Source: Anadara kagoshimensis (Eukaryota; Mollusca; Bivalvia; Arcoida; Arcidae). Taken from it: a stretch of 64,000 nt of DNA. The notes beneath the pieces were generated by a model. That model had not been told where the DNA came from. It saw only the letters and a program-made list of their open reading frames with translations, and searched no databases. The stretch spans positions 295,501 to 359,500 of the forward strand of contig JACFYK010000022.1 of assembly GCA_021292105.1 (NCBI GenBank). Direction: 5' to 3'. Positions 10,441-23,958 of this stretch are shown here, piece after piece; the stretch's first letter is position 1; each line of letters starts with the position of its first letter. The translations under genes and the position numbers were made by a program.

Positions 10441-13400
10441 CAGACTGGACAATATGAAATATCCATCGAAACACATATCTAAGGTAACCCTACATACAAA
10501 ATAGTCAACCATGAATAAATCCATAAATATTAAGAAAAATTGAAATAACCTTACATATACCAATAGTGAACCATTAATAAATACATCAATATTAAAACAC
10601 ATTAAAATAAGCTTACATATACAAATAGTGAACTATTAAAAAATACATAAATATTAAAACACATTGAAATAAGCTTACATATACAAATAGTAAACTATTA
10701 ATAAATACATAACTATTAAAACACATTGAAATAACCTTACATACACAAATAGTGAACTATTAATAAATACATAAATATTAAAACACATTGAAATAACCTT
10801 ACATACACAAATAGTGATCCATTAATAAATACATAAATATTAAAACACATTGAAATAACGTTACATACACAAATAGTGAACTATTAATTAATACATAAAT
10901 ATTAAAACGAATTCAAATAACCTTACATATACAAAAAGTGAACTATTAATACATCCATAAATATTAAAACAAATTCAAATAGCCTTACATATACAAATTG
11001 TGAACCATTAATAAACCCATAAATATTAAGGCACATTAATATAATTTTACATATACAAATATTAAATATTAATTCAAACATTAATTTTAAAACACAATAC
11101 AATAACCTAACATACACAAATAGTGAATATTAATAAATCCATAAATATTAAAACAAATTCAAATAACCTTACATATACAAATAGTGAACTATTAATAAAT
11201 ACATAAATATTAAAACAAATTCAAATAGCCTTACATATACAAATAGTGAACTATTAATAAATGCATAAATATTAAAACAAATTCAAATAGCCTTACATTT
11301 ACAAATAGTGAACTATTAATAAATACATAAATATTAAAAGAAATTCAAATAGCCTTACATATACAAATAGTGAACTATTAATAAATGCATAAATATTAAA
11401 ACAAATTCAAATAGCCTTACATATACAAATAGTGAACTATTAATAAATACATAAATATTAAAAGAAATTCAAATAGCCTTACATATACAAATAGTGAACT
11501 ATTAATAAATACATAAATATTAAAACGAATTCAAATAGCCTTACATATACAAATAGTGAACTATTAATAAATACATAAATATTAAAAGAAATTCAAATAG
11601 CCTTACATATACAAATAGTGAACTATTAATAAATACATAAATATTAAAACGAATTCAAATAGCCTTACATATACAAATAGTGAACTATTAATAAATACAG
11701 AAATATTAAAACAAATTCAAATAGCCTTACATTTACAAATAGTGAACTATTAATAAATACATAAATATTAAAACAAATTCAAATAGCCTTGCATATATAA
11801 ACAGTGAATTATTAATAAATACATAAATATTAAAACGAATTCAAATAGCCTTACATATACAAAATAAAAACTATTAATAAATCCATAATTATTAAAACAA
11901 ATTCAAATAGCCTTACATATACAAATAGTGAACTATTAATAAATACATAAATATTAAAACGAATTCAAATAGCCTTACATATACAAATAGTGAACTATTA
12001 ATAAATACATAAATATTAAAACGAATTCAAATAGCCTTACATATACAAATAGTGAACTATTAATAAATACATAAATATTAAAACAAATTCAAAAAGCCTT
12101 ACATATACAAATTGTGAACTATTAATAAATACATAAATATTAAAACGAATTCAAATAGCCTTACATATACAAATTGTGAACCATTATTAAATACATAAAT
12201 ATTAAGGCACATTAATATAGTTTTACATATACAAATATTAAATATTAATTCAAACATTAATTTTAAAACACAATACACTAACCCAACATACACAAATATT
12301 GAACTATTAATAAATACATAAATATTAAAACAAATTCAAAAAGCCTTACATATACAAATAGTGAACTATTAATAAATACATAAATATTAAAACAAATTCA
12401 AAAAGCCTTACATATACAAATTGTAAACTATTAATAAATACATAAATATTAAAACAAATTCAAATAGCCTTACATATACAAATTGTGAACCATTATTAAA
12501 TACATAAATATTAAGGCACATTAATATAGTTTTACATATACAAATATTAAATATTAATTCAAACATTAATTTTAAAACACAATACACTAACCCAACATAC
12601 ACAAATATTGAACTATTAATAAATACATAAATATTAAAACAAATTCAAAAAGCCTTACATATACAAATAGTGAACTATTAATAAATACATAAATATTAAA
12701 ACAAATTCAAATAGCCTTACATATACAAATTGTGAACCATTATTAAATACATAAATATTAAGGCACATTAATATAGTTTTACATATACAAATATTAAATA
12801 TTAATTCAAACATTAATTTTAAAACACAATACACTAACCCAACATACACAAATATTGAACTATTAATAAATACAAATATTAAAACAAATTCAAAAAGCCT
12901 TACATATACAAATAGTGAACTATTAATAAATACAGAAATATTAAAACAAATTCAAATCACTTTACATATTATACAAATAGTGAACTATTAATAAATACAT
13001 AAATATTAAAACGAATTCAAATAGCCTATCATATACAAATTGTAAACTATTAATAAATACATAAATATTAAAACAAATTCAAATAGCCTTACATATACAA
13101 ATTGTGAACCATTAATAAATACATACATATTAAGGCACATTAATATAATTTTGCATATACAAATATATATTAATTCAAACATTAATTTTAAAACACAATA
13201 CAATAACCCAACATACACAAATATTGAATATTAATAAATACATAAATATTAAGACACATTGAAATAACCTTAATATACAAGTTGTAAACCATTAATAAAT
13301 TCATAAATATTAAGATAAATTCAATTATCCTTACATACACAAATATTGAATAATAATAAATACATAAATATTAAAACACATTCAAATAACCGTACATGTA

Positions 13401-13520
13401 CAAACACTCAACCATTAATACATAAATATTAAGACACATTTTAAAATACATAAATATACAAATAATGAACCAATAATAAACCATTAATATTGAAACACAT
13501 CAATATAATTTCACATATAC
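10440..13520. repeat. AT-rich minisatellite, 62-bp unit, ~50 copies, with higher-order repeats
   Basis: The unit contains CTTACATATACAAATAGTGA followed by ACTATTAATAAATACATAAA and TATTAAAACAAATTCAAATA. Consecutive copies are 62 bp apart. A variant block (TTAAGGCACATTAATATA ... AATTCAAACATTAATTTT) interrupts the array near 11030, 12190, 12500, 12750 and 13130. The repeats starting at 12099, 12408 and 12655 show higher-order periods of 309 and 247 bp, that is 5 and 4 units minus one base. Units decay at both edges and are homogeneous in the centre. The 64-residue minus-strand readings are artefacts of the array. Confidence 0.97.
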
Positions 13521-16500
13521 AAATCACTCTGAAAGACAGGTCTGCAATTTCCACAAAATGTGTTTTGGTTTTAAAATTTTGTAACCTTTCACCGTTTAGA
13601 AATTTGAGATATCTTTTTGACAAGTGTCTGAAGACCGAAATTACCCCCTTTTTTAAAATCATCGTAGACCATCATGAAGTTAAATTATGAAACGTATGAA
13701 TTTTATGCCAAAAAAACTACATTTTCAAATTTAATTTTGAATTGAGAGATACGCTACTGAGCATAATTTTTTTGATTTCTGACAATATTGAATACTTGGA
13801 CATATTTTTCGTACAGAAAATTATCACTTGATATTTTGTATGTGATAGTACACTAAAGAGATTGAATTGAATCAAAAATGTGTTTTGTGCATCGGGTGTA
13901 AATATCTTTAAAAACGAGAGACGAGTGTGGTACATTTTCATTTGAATGAAAAAAATATTGCTGCCCCAACGATGATTGATGCGTCAATGTCAAGTTTCAT
14001 TGACGTTGGAACTAGTTCTAATAAAAACCAATGTAATAACGATTTAAAAAATATTTCATACACATAATCAAGTTTTAGTTTATGTTAATTGTATCAATTG
14101 ACAAACTAAACGGATAAGTTACATTTTTCATTGGTCAGTGACAAAGAACGTTTTATTAAAATGAGAGTTGTCTCTCTTTCATTGCATTTCATTTCTAACT
14201 GGAGCACAATGATTGCTATACTAAAAGAATTATTTTGTGATTTTAGGGAAAACATTAAGCACTGAAGATCAACTGAGAACAATCAAATCCTCCTCTTTAT
14301 AGAATAAATACAGTAAAACCTGTCTATAATTTTAAACAGCTAGACCAGGTCAAAGTGACCCGTATATAGACAGGTGACCACTATGAACAAGTTTTCACTG
14401 TTAAAATTTATCTACCATTGTATCATGTTCATGTACATGCATTTCATACGTATGTAGACTAAGAGCTTTTATAAAATATTAAGAATGTACTATTTTAAGG
14501 AAATTTTTAATGGAAATCGTAAACAAGTGATTTTGAATTGATATAAACATTTAATTTTGAGATACTAAATTAGTTTGATTCTTTTAAATTTTAATTTAAA
14601 ATCTTAAATAGACATACCAGCTATATATGTTCAAATTTCATCTAAAACATTATGTGATCCAATGTTAAATAATTATGTTACCTACTGTATATTACGAACA
14701 ATATCACAACAAAATAACATAATTAATACATAGAAACAATAGAACACATTTTTTAAAAAATAAATAAAGAATCCGTTTGTTTTGATAAATAACGTCAAGC
14801 TCAATGATCTGATACGGCATCCTGATGCGTCAATTGTCGCGTCGGGCAATAACAGACGAAATGGACAAGAAAGAAAAATCTAGCACTGTTGATTTTTCTG
14901 TCCGAGATACGAGAATTTGAAATCTTGCCCGTCATACATTCTCTAAAATGGTATTACACAACATAAAAAGCTTTTACATTCATCATGTAAATTGCATTGG
15001 TAAGAGACTCTTTCTGAAATCAACTGTAAACATAACATTTTATCCAGAATGTGAAATGGTTTTAAAAATTTAATATAGATCTTTATACGGTTGAAATAAC
15101 CGATACACCTGCACACACGAATAAAATTATACATCATCCAAAAATATTAAACATTGACATTAAACACATATTTAAAACAACCATGTATATGCATAATATT
15201 TCATAATTAAAATATACCTTCATAAACAAATAATCAAACATCATATATATATATTCTATCAATAAAAATTAAAATAAAGCACAAATATACCGGTGCTTAA
15301 AACTATGATCTTTAAAAATAATTTCTTGCACCAAGGTATATGGCATGGTGCTCCGAACATGAATGCAACCCCTTTTTCGCTAGTTTCAACAGACATATCT
15401 GAAATTACAATTGAGATAAAAACAGACGTGGAAGTCTATTCAGGATGTCCTAGTAAGAATGAAACATAAAATGCTGCTGATTAAGTTTCGATATTTTATT
15501 GCAAAATGTTCACTACATATTGAAACGTGGTACATCACCCAGTTTACCTTTTTAAATTATTGTGAAAAATTAAAACATAATGAAGTTTATAAATATGATG
15601 TCTCTGTATTCAATATTATCTTGAGTGTATTTGACGTTCCATAATTTAATTTTCCTTTCATTCGTAATATTGAATATGGTGGATGTAGCTTGTAAAACAA
15701 AGGTTAGTGATCATTCCAGAGAGTGCGGTCTTACTACATTGATGAAACTTAATTTGAAGTTTATGATTCGGCCATAGATTACAATGTTCGATTTTAATTT
15801 AAATGAAGAAATATCATACTTATCAACAATACTATGTCAATTTTTATAATAATGTTTAGACAACCATAAACTCGATGTCGTTTCGCAAAAATGTATCACG
15901 CTTCAAGAACTAGTTAAAGAACATTGTACAATATCGATCGAAACTTTAAATAATGGTTTTTCTTTTTTTCGAAATATCAAATTATTTGCTTAGATTTTTG
16001 GAGTGAATATTGGAATACAGGCGATCAGTGAAGTTGGGGAATTCGATTAAAGTAATGTTTTAGACATATCCTAATTTATGTTCAAAGATTCACTTCTTTC
16101 TTTGTCTTTTTATATAAACAAACAGGTTGGACCAGAATATTTGGAGGCTCCAACAAACGCTGTTAATAGCTAGGCAATAGTTTTCCAGCTATGGCAAATT
16201 TTGAATATTGTATCAAGAATGTTCATAGAAACTTATAGGTGATAAACGACAAGTTTATTCAAATGTAAATTTAACTCATCAATAATTTTGTTGAAACTCA
16301 TAGTTATCCCCCTTTGTAAAATCTGTCTTTTGGAAAATATTTAAACAATGAGTATTGTCTATTTTATTAGTTCATATTTCAGGAAATTTATTTAATCTAA
16401 ATCGTTTTATATGTTTTACGACTCGCACTTCACTTGAACTAAACTTTAACATTTGATTAATATGTCGTAAAAATAGTCGTTTGAAAAATTAAAATTTACA

Positions 16501-17369
16501 AAACATAAAGTACTACGAATATCAAATTTCCTGCTTTACAAAGGTAATATAAGGCTAGGGGGCACCGACGTTTCGGGTTTGACCTGTATTTTAGTGTTTG
16601 ATTTAAAAAAAGAGCAGTGATGCTGTCAGTATTTTTCTAGTCACACATATGTATCCCCTAGGCAAATTGATGCGTCAGTATTAGACAACATTTGAAAAAT
16701 AATATGTATTAGTACCTGTATTAGTGTCTGTAAGTGTCTAATGATGGCACAAAGTTACAAAACTGGCACATCCTCACATGGTAGCATTTGTTCTGTTGCA
16801 CACGAAATCACGCAGAAGGTTTATTATATAGTAAAAATTATAAAATCGTCATCGACAATTTCTTTTGTGGTCAAAATAAATCATTGGCTTAAATATTACC
16901 TTCATCTCTGATTAAGTTTCCATATAACATCTTACTAGTTAAACATTACACAGGTGTTTCCTTTGTTCCTTCTTTGGTATTCCTCTTTATATACTTGGCG
17001 TTTTCTTTACTTGAATTTTGTCTCATTCTTACTGCCCTTCGAATTACCTTCAAAGACAAAAATATGGATTTGAATAAATAACAAAGAATAACGGTTGGAA
17101 TTTACCATTTATGGGCCAAAAACTAATAGTGGTGGATATTTTATTCCAAAAAGGGCGTCTAAGGCTGCACAATTAAGACAGCTTTGGTAATAACTTATAA
17201 TTGTGGTTTGTTCCTAAGTTTGCATCGATGATGATGATGATAAAAGAATACTAACAAATAAATTAACAACGAGCCTTATAGGATTATTGTGAATAGGATT
17301 ACCTAATTACCTAACTTTTTATAACAATCGGTAAACGACTAGAACGTCATTGATTAGATTTAATGAAAC
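13521..17369. other. Long AT-rich region without a supported gene
   Basis: Apart from a short family A repeat relic at 14310-14395 (ACCTGTCTATAATTTTAAAC and on to ACAGGTGACC), I see no gene, RNA or mobile element. Small ORFs here lack recognisable content. Confidence 0.5.
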
Positions 17370-17650
17370 CAAAAAACAAACATACGTAACCATGTCCGAA
17401 TTCATAAGTCAGGATAGATATGTGAACTTCCATTAATGAGTGAGGCCGTGTGTTCCAGAAGAGTAAGCACCTCCTGTTTAGCTAGTTTCACCCTTCACCC
17501 GTCAAGACTGTAATCAAAATTGTGTAAAAGGAACATGGAACTATGGACGTCAAATATTCCCAGGGCAATCCTGGACAAAGAGACATCAAACTTATCAACC
17601 ATACTGTGATGTCGGCCAAAAAATTGTTTGAAGGCCTTAAATTATTTTAA
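17370..17650 (+). repeat. Dispersed repeat, family C, copy 1
   Basis: The segment with GAGTAAGCACCTCCTGTTTAGC, a GTAATCAAAATTGTG block and ATACTGTGATGTCGGCC recurs at 39920-40210 (+), 38390-38600 (-) and 45900-46100 (+). The last copy lies directly beside a reverse-transcriptase fragment, so family C may be a terminal or untranslated part of that retroelement. Confidence 0.75.
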
Positions 17651-18109
17651 ATGCAAAATTATATCCGGTTAAGTTATAATATTGTATATGATATATGTTG
17701 GAACAGGACATACGTCAGCAGGTGTCATATAAAAACGTTGTCCTATAATAAGTAAAAAATGTGACAAAAAACACAAAGTGCATGTTGGTATGGTCAATAT
17801 AAAAAAAAATATACTTATTCTACAACTCAATATTTTTATTTTTGAAAATAAAAACAGGTCGCTAACCTGATAACAATGTGCATATAATAATGTGCATGTA
17901 CTGAAAATATAATCTATAGAAGGTTAACCATAGTCTGAAGCAACGTCTTACTTATTGGTATAGCTTTTTCAAAGTGTACAAGTGTGATGATTAATAATTA
18001 TCTACAGTGTTTACAATTGCTTATTAAGAATGTTAACAGCCTATTTCTATGTCTTGATCTAAAGTGGCTACTGTGTTAATCTAAATTTTGTCAAGAAGAC
18101 TTTAAAATT

Positions 18110-19510
18110 GACTTTATCTATGTTGACTAGATTTTCTATGGTATGACATAGTACCTGACATGTTGATGTAACATAACCCATATGCAAACATTATCTCGGA
18201 TTTGTCAATAGCACTATTATTGATTATGTTTCGTGTATTTTGGCAAGGTTTTTGAACAATTGAAACTAGATACCTACTTATTGACAAAATGTGACCCATA
18301 TACAAACTTGACACTGCTACTGTAAGACAAAGCTTATTTATGATTCGACCCAGTGGCCTACATGATCCATATACACATTTGACCTCGCTTTTGCCACAAA
18401 AACAATTGATTAATTTTATTTCAAATTTGGGAAAACTTGAAGAAACTTGGGGGAAAATTAAGACTCTTTGTGTGTTAACCAGTTAAAAAGATTTTGACGA
18501 TTGGACATAGTGACTTACTCATTGACAAAACATTGCCAACATACAAAATTGACATAGTTTTGTAAAAAGGATCTTTTTTGTTAACAGTTTTCATGAAGTC
18601 AAGCTATAAAATTAAAACCCTTAAGAATGAATTCATGATTTAATTTCTATGGTTTGACTCAGTTACGTACACATTATTTTTCAGTATTTAACAACAAAAT
18701 CATTCTGATAAAGTATGATAAGGATGGAGTTAAATTGTTGTATATGGTGTGTTATCGAAGGTTTCTATGATTTGACTTAGTTGGTGAGAAGTTTGGAATT
18801 AATCTGAGGGTTTAAAAGTCGATGTTTTGGCTTTATTGACTAATGACAGACCATATCCCATGTGACCTTGTTTCTGCGATAAAAATTGACAAAAATTGGA
18901 CCAATACAGTGACTATTGGTGTAAGTATAGTTTAACTACGATTTGACTTAATGACCTACTTAATGACCATATGAAACATAACTCATAAAGGAATTTGACC
19001 TTAAGAAACTCGGATGATTTTTTGTCAACATTTTGGATTTAGGAGTGTTAGAGATTTTACTTTGAGTTGAGTAATTGTAACGTCCTAGTCAAGACTATTT
19101 CACTTAAATCGAGACGTCGCAAGCTATAGGCGAAGATGCTGAAATATTTTTTTCTGCGTTGTGATAATGACATCATACAGCAGAATTCATTATCACGCCA
19201 TGTTTAGTGTGACACGGAACCTCGTTTATTTTAAGTTCCGAAAGAACCGTTCCTGTCATTTTCGTATTGTTGAGTGCTTAGCAAAAGAACAGCAATGATA
19301 GATATTTTTAGTTGATCTAGTGACCTACATATTTACACAATATACTCATATACCATCTTGATTTTTTATTTGACATTATAAAATTCTGATGAATTTTGAA
19401 TAAGATATAATTATAGTTTTGGCTTGTGTTGTTATACCTAGTGACCTACTTAATGACCAAATATAATCCATATACTAAATTGTCCTTGCTGTTGTTAAGC
19501 AAGTTATATG
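18110..19510. repeat. Degenerate tandem array with AGTGACCTACTTAATGACC motifs
   Basis: About nine diverged copies of a phrase like AGTGACCTACTTAATGAC ... ATCCATATAC ... TTGACCTTGCT occur at irregular spacing (for example 18270, 18508, 18955, 19319, 19440). It resembles the better preserved TGACC arrays at 25160 and 36900 in style but not in sequence. Confidence 0.6.
19085..19165 (+). repeat. Dispersed repeat, family D fragment
   Basis: AAGACTATTTCACTTAAATCGAGACGTCGC is close to the reverse complement of 52125-52200 and to segments at 36520-36580 and 40655-40700, all centred on TTTCACTTATATCGAGACG. A short conserved core in otherwise diverged copies suggests an old SINE-like family. Confidence 0.55.
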
Positions 19511-19600
19511 TTTATGCTCATTAATTTATAGAAATCTTATATTTAAATATATTTCTTTCATAGTTCATGTGTGTTATATTTAAAGTAAAATTAACTTAAA

Positions 19601-19632
19601 TGAGCCAGTGCATGCGAAAACCTACAACTTGG
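19601..19632 (+). repeat. Inverted copy of the receptor C-terminal coding segment
   Basis: Thirty-one of 32 bases match the reverse complement of 23783-23814, which codes for SRCMRKPTTW at the tail of the GPCR gene. Weaker similarity continues towards CAATTGAG. Either a dispersed repeat was recruited into the exon, or a piece of the exon was copied in inverted orientation. Confidence 0.75.
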
Positions 19633-19639
19633 CAATTAC

Positions 19640-20380
19640 GTCACAATTGAGAAAAATCGCGACAAAGTTACGTCACAAACACGGAAGTCAACTGCAAGTA
19701 TTGTGCGTCAATTTACAAGTTTGACGTTTTAACTTTTAGAACGAGTTGAAGTTAAAACTGATTTTAACGGAGTGATTTTAAGTGTTGGGGTGGTAAGATA
19801 TGGTAACTGAAGGGAAGACAGATGAGGTTGAGTTTTTCAATTCATCCATATGTTTTTACAGCATTTATACGGGCTTAAGGGTCATTTAAGTAGGAAAATT
19901 CAAGTGAAAACCATTTGGTTGAAAAGCGTGAAAGAGGGGTATAATTATGAAATTACCTACACAAGTGTAAAGATTTATAAATAAAAATAAAATAGGAATT
20001 GATAATTTAAGAGTTTATAAAATATTTATTGCATTTTTTAAAGAAAATTGTGCAAAAATACACGTGTTGGGGAAAAAAGCTTACACCTTGTATAATGAAT
20101 TAATTTAAAAAAATGAAAAGATATTAAGATAGTCAACGTCATAGAGCAGTGCAAAGGGGGCAGAGTTTGTTAAAGAAATACGAGGTTTTTGAAAACTCTT
20201 AAAGTAGCTGTGGACGAGCACTCATTTTCGGTCATGTATCTTCGGAGTATGGAGATGGTTGTATTAAAAACATTTCGAAACTGATATTGGTCACGTTTTA
20301 TAAATATTTATATCAATATTAATAATATAATACAAACTTATAAATTATAATAATAAACATTTTCCCAATTTTATCTCAAT
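19640..20380. other. AT-rich non-coding stretch
   Basis: No supported gene or repeat. Confidence 0.45.
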
Positions 20381-20406
20381 GAGAGAGAGAGAGAGAGAGA
20401 GAGAGA
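20381..20406. repeat. (GA)n microsatellite
   Basis: About 13 GA units, ending in GATATGACCCGGG. Confidence 0.95.
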
Positions 20407-20671
20407 TATGACCCGGGAAGATTAATTATGTGTGTATCACCCGGGTTTACTTGAGTTATTGAATGACATACATATTTAATAATATGTGTCTTACGATTTT
20501 ATATGTCTTTTCAATGGCGATATAACAACTACATTAAATATTAGCCTATCGGTAACAAGATCCAGAAACAGTACCGTGGGTACGTCTGTGAATGTAAACA
20601 AATGAAGAGTTACTGGCCTAAGCGGTGACATAACAAATTTTATACATTGTATAACATTGCGCTGCATATGT

Positions 20672-20755
20672 GGTTGTCGTGGTGTAGTGGATACGACTTT
20701 GGATTTACACTTTTTATCTAACACAGGCTCCGGGAGTTCGAATCCCACTGACGTT
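20672..20755 (+). repeat. tRNA-like SINE head
   Basis: GTGGTGTAGTGG fits an A box and GAGTTCGAATCCC is a good B box, spaced for a tRNA with an enlarged variable region. A T run follows. The acceptor ends do not pair convincingly, so I read it as a SINE head rather than a functional tRNA gene. Confidence 0.55.
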
Positions 20756-21020
20756 TTTTTTTTCTTCACCATAGCGGGAAGATTGCATGATAGGGTCCAT
20801 TAGTATGAAGTATAAGACAACCAAAGAATACAAACAAAACGAGGAGAGAGACAGAATTAGCACCATAATTTCACCTTAAACGTACAGTAATTTAAGATAC
20901 GGTATGCCATCAGAGAAATTGGTTAAAACTTTATCATCCGTCATGTGAAGAATAATTTAAATGATCCAAGAACACATGGGAACAGGGTTAAAAAAACCTC
21001 ATAATGACTTCAATATTAAT

Positions 21021-21400
21021 AGCTTGGTTGGTTGAATGTTGCTTAACGTCGTATCAGCAATTTTTCAGTTATTTGCGACGAGAGCTATTTTATTAATCTC
21101 TATTTTCATAACATTTTCAGAACAATTTCATGTTTGCATGCGAGTTGCAAGTGTGTTGTATGGTCTGCCTTGTACTAGCGCGCACTCAGGACGGCTTTTA
21201 GGTGCTAGCGCGCCGAGTACGTCGCAGACAAGCGTACCATTCCCCCAGTCCATAAACTCATACCAGGTTAACCAGTAAAGGCCAACAGCAAAGAAAACTT
21301 ACTTTCCCACATGTGGTCTAAGCGGGACTCGAACTCAGAGCGGTCAGAGACCCTGGATTTGTAGACTGACGTCTTATCCATTAGGCCACCGCGGCCTCTT
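21021..21400 (-). repeat. tRNA-derived SINE, family S2, apparently full length
   Basis: On the minus strand the tRNA-like head starts near 21398 (GGCCGCGGTGGCCTAATGGA, B box GAGTTCGAGTCCC near 21325). The body then runs to a tail containing AAATTGCTGATACGACGTTAAG that ends near 21021. The tail is homologous to the 3' end of the LINE at 48482-50245, the usual sign of a SINE mobilised by a partner LINE. Confidence 0.8.
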
Positions 21401-21959
21401 AATCAATATTAATGGCGTTGAAATAATTGTGAATTACATAATTAATTATGCAGATGAGAACGAGGTGCCATTTCCTTCCCCACTTAGAAGTCGAGATGAT
21501 ATATCACCCTAATGAAAGTAGAAGGTCAATTCACGAAATATATCAGAAAACGCGTTTTGCTAAAGGATAAAGTGCCATTTGCCTATGTTATTCATATAGT
21601 TGATGTTTAAACTTTATATATTTAATTTTAAACTATTTGTTTTAAATACCACATGTATGTACTTTGTATCGGCGGGGAAAAAACTTGGTCACTTGCGCAT
21701 GCTATGCTAAGAAAAGCATTAGGGCATTTTGAACATTCCTTGACCAAAAACCCAAAACGCCCACATCTTTATGTTTTGTTTTTAATTTTGGATATAATAG
21801 GCAAAACAGAAGGATTACAGCTTTTCTAAAAAGAATTTCCGTTTCTTTTTCCCTCATTCTTGTAAAAAAATACCATACCAATACCAATTGCAAGTGTACC
21901 AGTTGCGCCTTTGTACAAAAACAAAATGTTTCTTTTGACGTCGCACAGAATGTACGTAT
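21401..21959. other. Non-coding stretch
   Basis: No supported gene or repeat. Confidence 0.45.
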
Positions 21960-22176
21960 ACAACGGATGCTTAGTTGGTAGAGTGTGCGCTTCTTATGTG
22001 AGAGGTCATGGGTTCGATTTCAGACAGGGTTTGACAAAAACTTGAAAAAGTTCGCCAAGCATTCGGCATTTAGAAATGAAAGTCACGGAGTCCTTCGGAA
22101 GAGACCTTAAATACCGATGCCCCGTGCCATCGCAGGCATCATTAAAAAACCTTCCTGTTCATTGCACTTGGCAATT
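21960..22176 (+). repeat. tRNA-headed SINE, family S1, plus-strand copy
   Basis: The A box TTAGTTGGTAGAGTGTGCGC and B box GGGTTCGATTTC form a Lys-like tRNA head. The body includes AAGTCACGGAGTCCTTCGGA and the end is CATTGCACTTGGC. It matches the minus-strand copy at 5641-5865 along its length. Confidence 0.85.
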
Positions 22177-23755
22177 CAATTCAAACTTTTTTCAATCTAA
22201 ACCAATGGAGATGGTACAAGGGGTTCGTCACATAACATAACACACTACAAAGGTAAAATAATAGTGTACTACTTCACTTATAGCTGGAAACGTCCTCAAT
22301 ATAAGTGTAATATTCTTGACAAGGACGTAGATCGCCTTTCAATCAATCAATTAATTAATCAATCGATCAATAAACCATATTTTTATAGACAGATGGGTGC
22401 ACTTTATTTTCTGACACCCTGTAAAATCCAGTTTTTTTATGTACGATTATGTTTTCAATTGCATCTGAATCACTCAATGAACGAGAACCAGGCACTGACA
22501 AACAATACCGAACTCGTCTGTATTTTTAATAAATGTATTAATTCTGATGTCTTATATTAATAAGGGCGAATTCCAAATATACAACAGTTTGTGTTTGCTA
22601 CTACAGAAATTTAAAATATTTTACAAGACAGAACAAAAATATGTATACAATGACTTATTTCGAATGGTGCATTTTGGCAGGACTCAACACTGCAGTCACT
22701 TTTTTAATAAATGCAGATTGCAGGACATGCACAATGCTTCATAGAGAGGAGTTCTATAGGATTTGCGCAATTAAAGCGTCAATGCTGTCGGATCAATGTT
22801 GGCACTTTTGGATACTAGTACTGTTACAAAATCGGCATATAACAATACAAAGCATTGCATACAATCTTTATGGTCCCAGAAACTGGGAATTGAAAGATTG
22901 GAAAACATTTTAATCAGCTCATTTTTGATCAGTACTAGTCCTGTATCATTTTGGATCATTTTATCAGCACATTTATAAAATATATAATTTAACTGAGATA
23001 AAATAGGTCAAAGTATCAAATCGATAGGATGTTTATTGGAATGCACAAGCACCAGAGCATTCAAGAAGTTTATTTATTTATTTATTTATTTTTAAATCTA
23101 GAATTATAATTCACTCGCTTCATTTAAATGACCGCTTAAGTCAAGAATTATAAAATACAATGGGTTTCAAAAATTGTAAACAAAATATTTTTAATAATTG
23201 AAACTACTTTCCTTGTAAAATGACCAATCATAACTAAACTTTATGGTGGGTGTCGGCATGATATTGAGTTTGTAGGGAGATTTAGAAATGTAATAACATT
23301 TATCAGTAATAAATATTCTGAATTTTTATACACAAACATCCAATACATTTAAGATTTTCAAGTACAAAACCCGATAAAATTTTTGTGAAGATTAGGGACC
23401 GTAATATCGATGATTCTGAGACTACCTTTACACTTGTAAAGAGGTCTGTTGGTCATGTACCTTTATGGACCGACCAGATCAAGTCGAACCAAGTCTATAC
23501 AGCAGAGACCGATAATTAAACTCGGTTACACCATATATCAGGTTAATGTATCAAGATATCACATGTCCAGCACCGTCGGAAGAGTGACAATCATTTTGTT
23601 AAACGATGTTCGAGTATTGAAAATTAAATGCAAAATTGAAAGCACGCATGAACACTTGACCAATAAATTGTGACGTCATTTTTACATTTTCGGATTTGTG
23701 TTTTACTTTATAAATTTGTTTAAACGTATAAAACATTATGGACTTTCATAATATG
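22177..23755. other. Non-coding stretch downstream of the receptor gene
   Basis: It contains a (TTTA)n run at about 23066-23092 and otherwise nothing that can be assigned. The 3' UTR of the receptor gene should lie just left of 23756, but its end was not identified. Confidence 0.5.
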
Positions 23756-23958
23756 TTAAAATCTCAATTTTGAAAATTTTGACCAAGTTGTAGGTTTTCG
23801 CATGCACCGGCTCAAATAGAAACTTCTTACCCATTTCTTTATTTCTGGTCCGAGTGTGTACAGAAAAGGGTTAATTGCAGAATTAATAGGCATTACAAAT
23901 ACAATAATCCACGCATACACAACATTCGGTGTATTTATTCCACAGAGCGCCATGATTA
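23756..23958 (-). CDS. LDLa/LRR G-protein coupled receptor, last coding exon (TM7 and tail)
   Basis: This exon begins after a TTATAG acceptor (AG at 23960-23959) with two bases that complete the codon split at the donor at 34310. The joined reading is ...PIGIL-V-IMALCGINTP. It encodes the seventh helix, VVYAWIIVFVMPINSAINPF, with the NPxxY-type motif NPFLY of rhodopsin-like receptors, and then a short basic cytoplasmic tail ending at the TAA at 23756. VFVMPINSAINPFLYTL is diagnostic of the LGR/relaxin-receptor/GRL101 branch. Phase, splice sites and the missing TM7 of the large exon all fit. Ten tail residues, SRCMRKPTTW, are encoded by sequence also present inverted at 19601-19632. The predicted product from the ATG at 36006 is 632 residues. 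The last part of the tail may therefore be repeat-derived and variable between species. Confidence 0.88.

Noticed and set aside
10923-13218. Five near-identical 64-70 residue minus-strand ORFs, apparently a gene family
   Set aside because: They recur with the 62-bp array and its variant block; hydrophobic content only reflects AT richness.
10440-13520. Possible CRISPR-like array
   Set aside because: Units are contiguous 62-bp repeats without unique spacers, in a eukaryotic context.
20672-22020. Candidate tRNA genes at 20672, 21312-21398 and 21966
   Set aside because: A and B boxes are present, but acceptor stems do not pair well and each is followed by a repeat body, so they are SINE heads.
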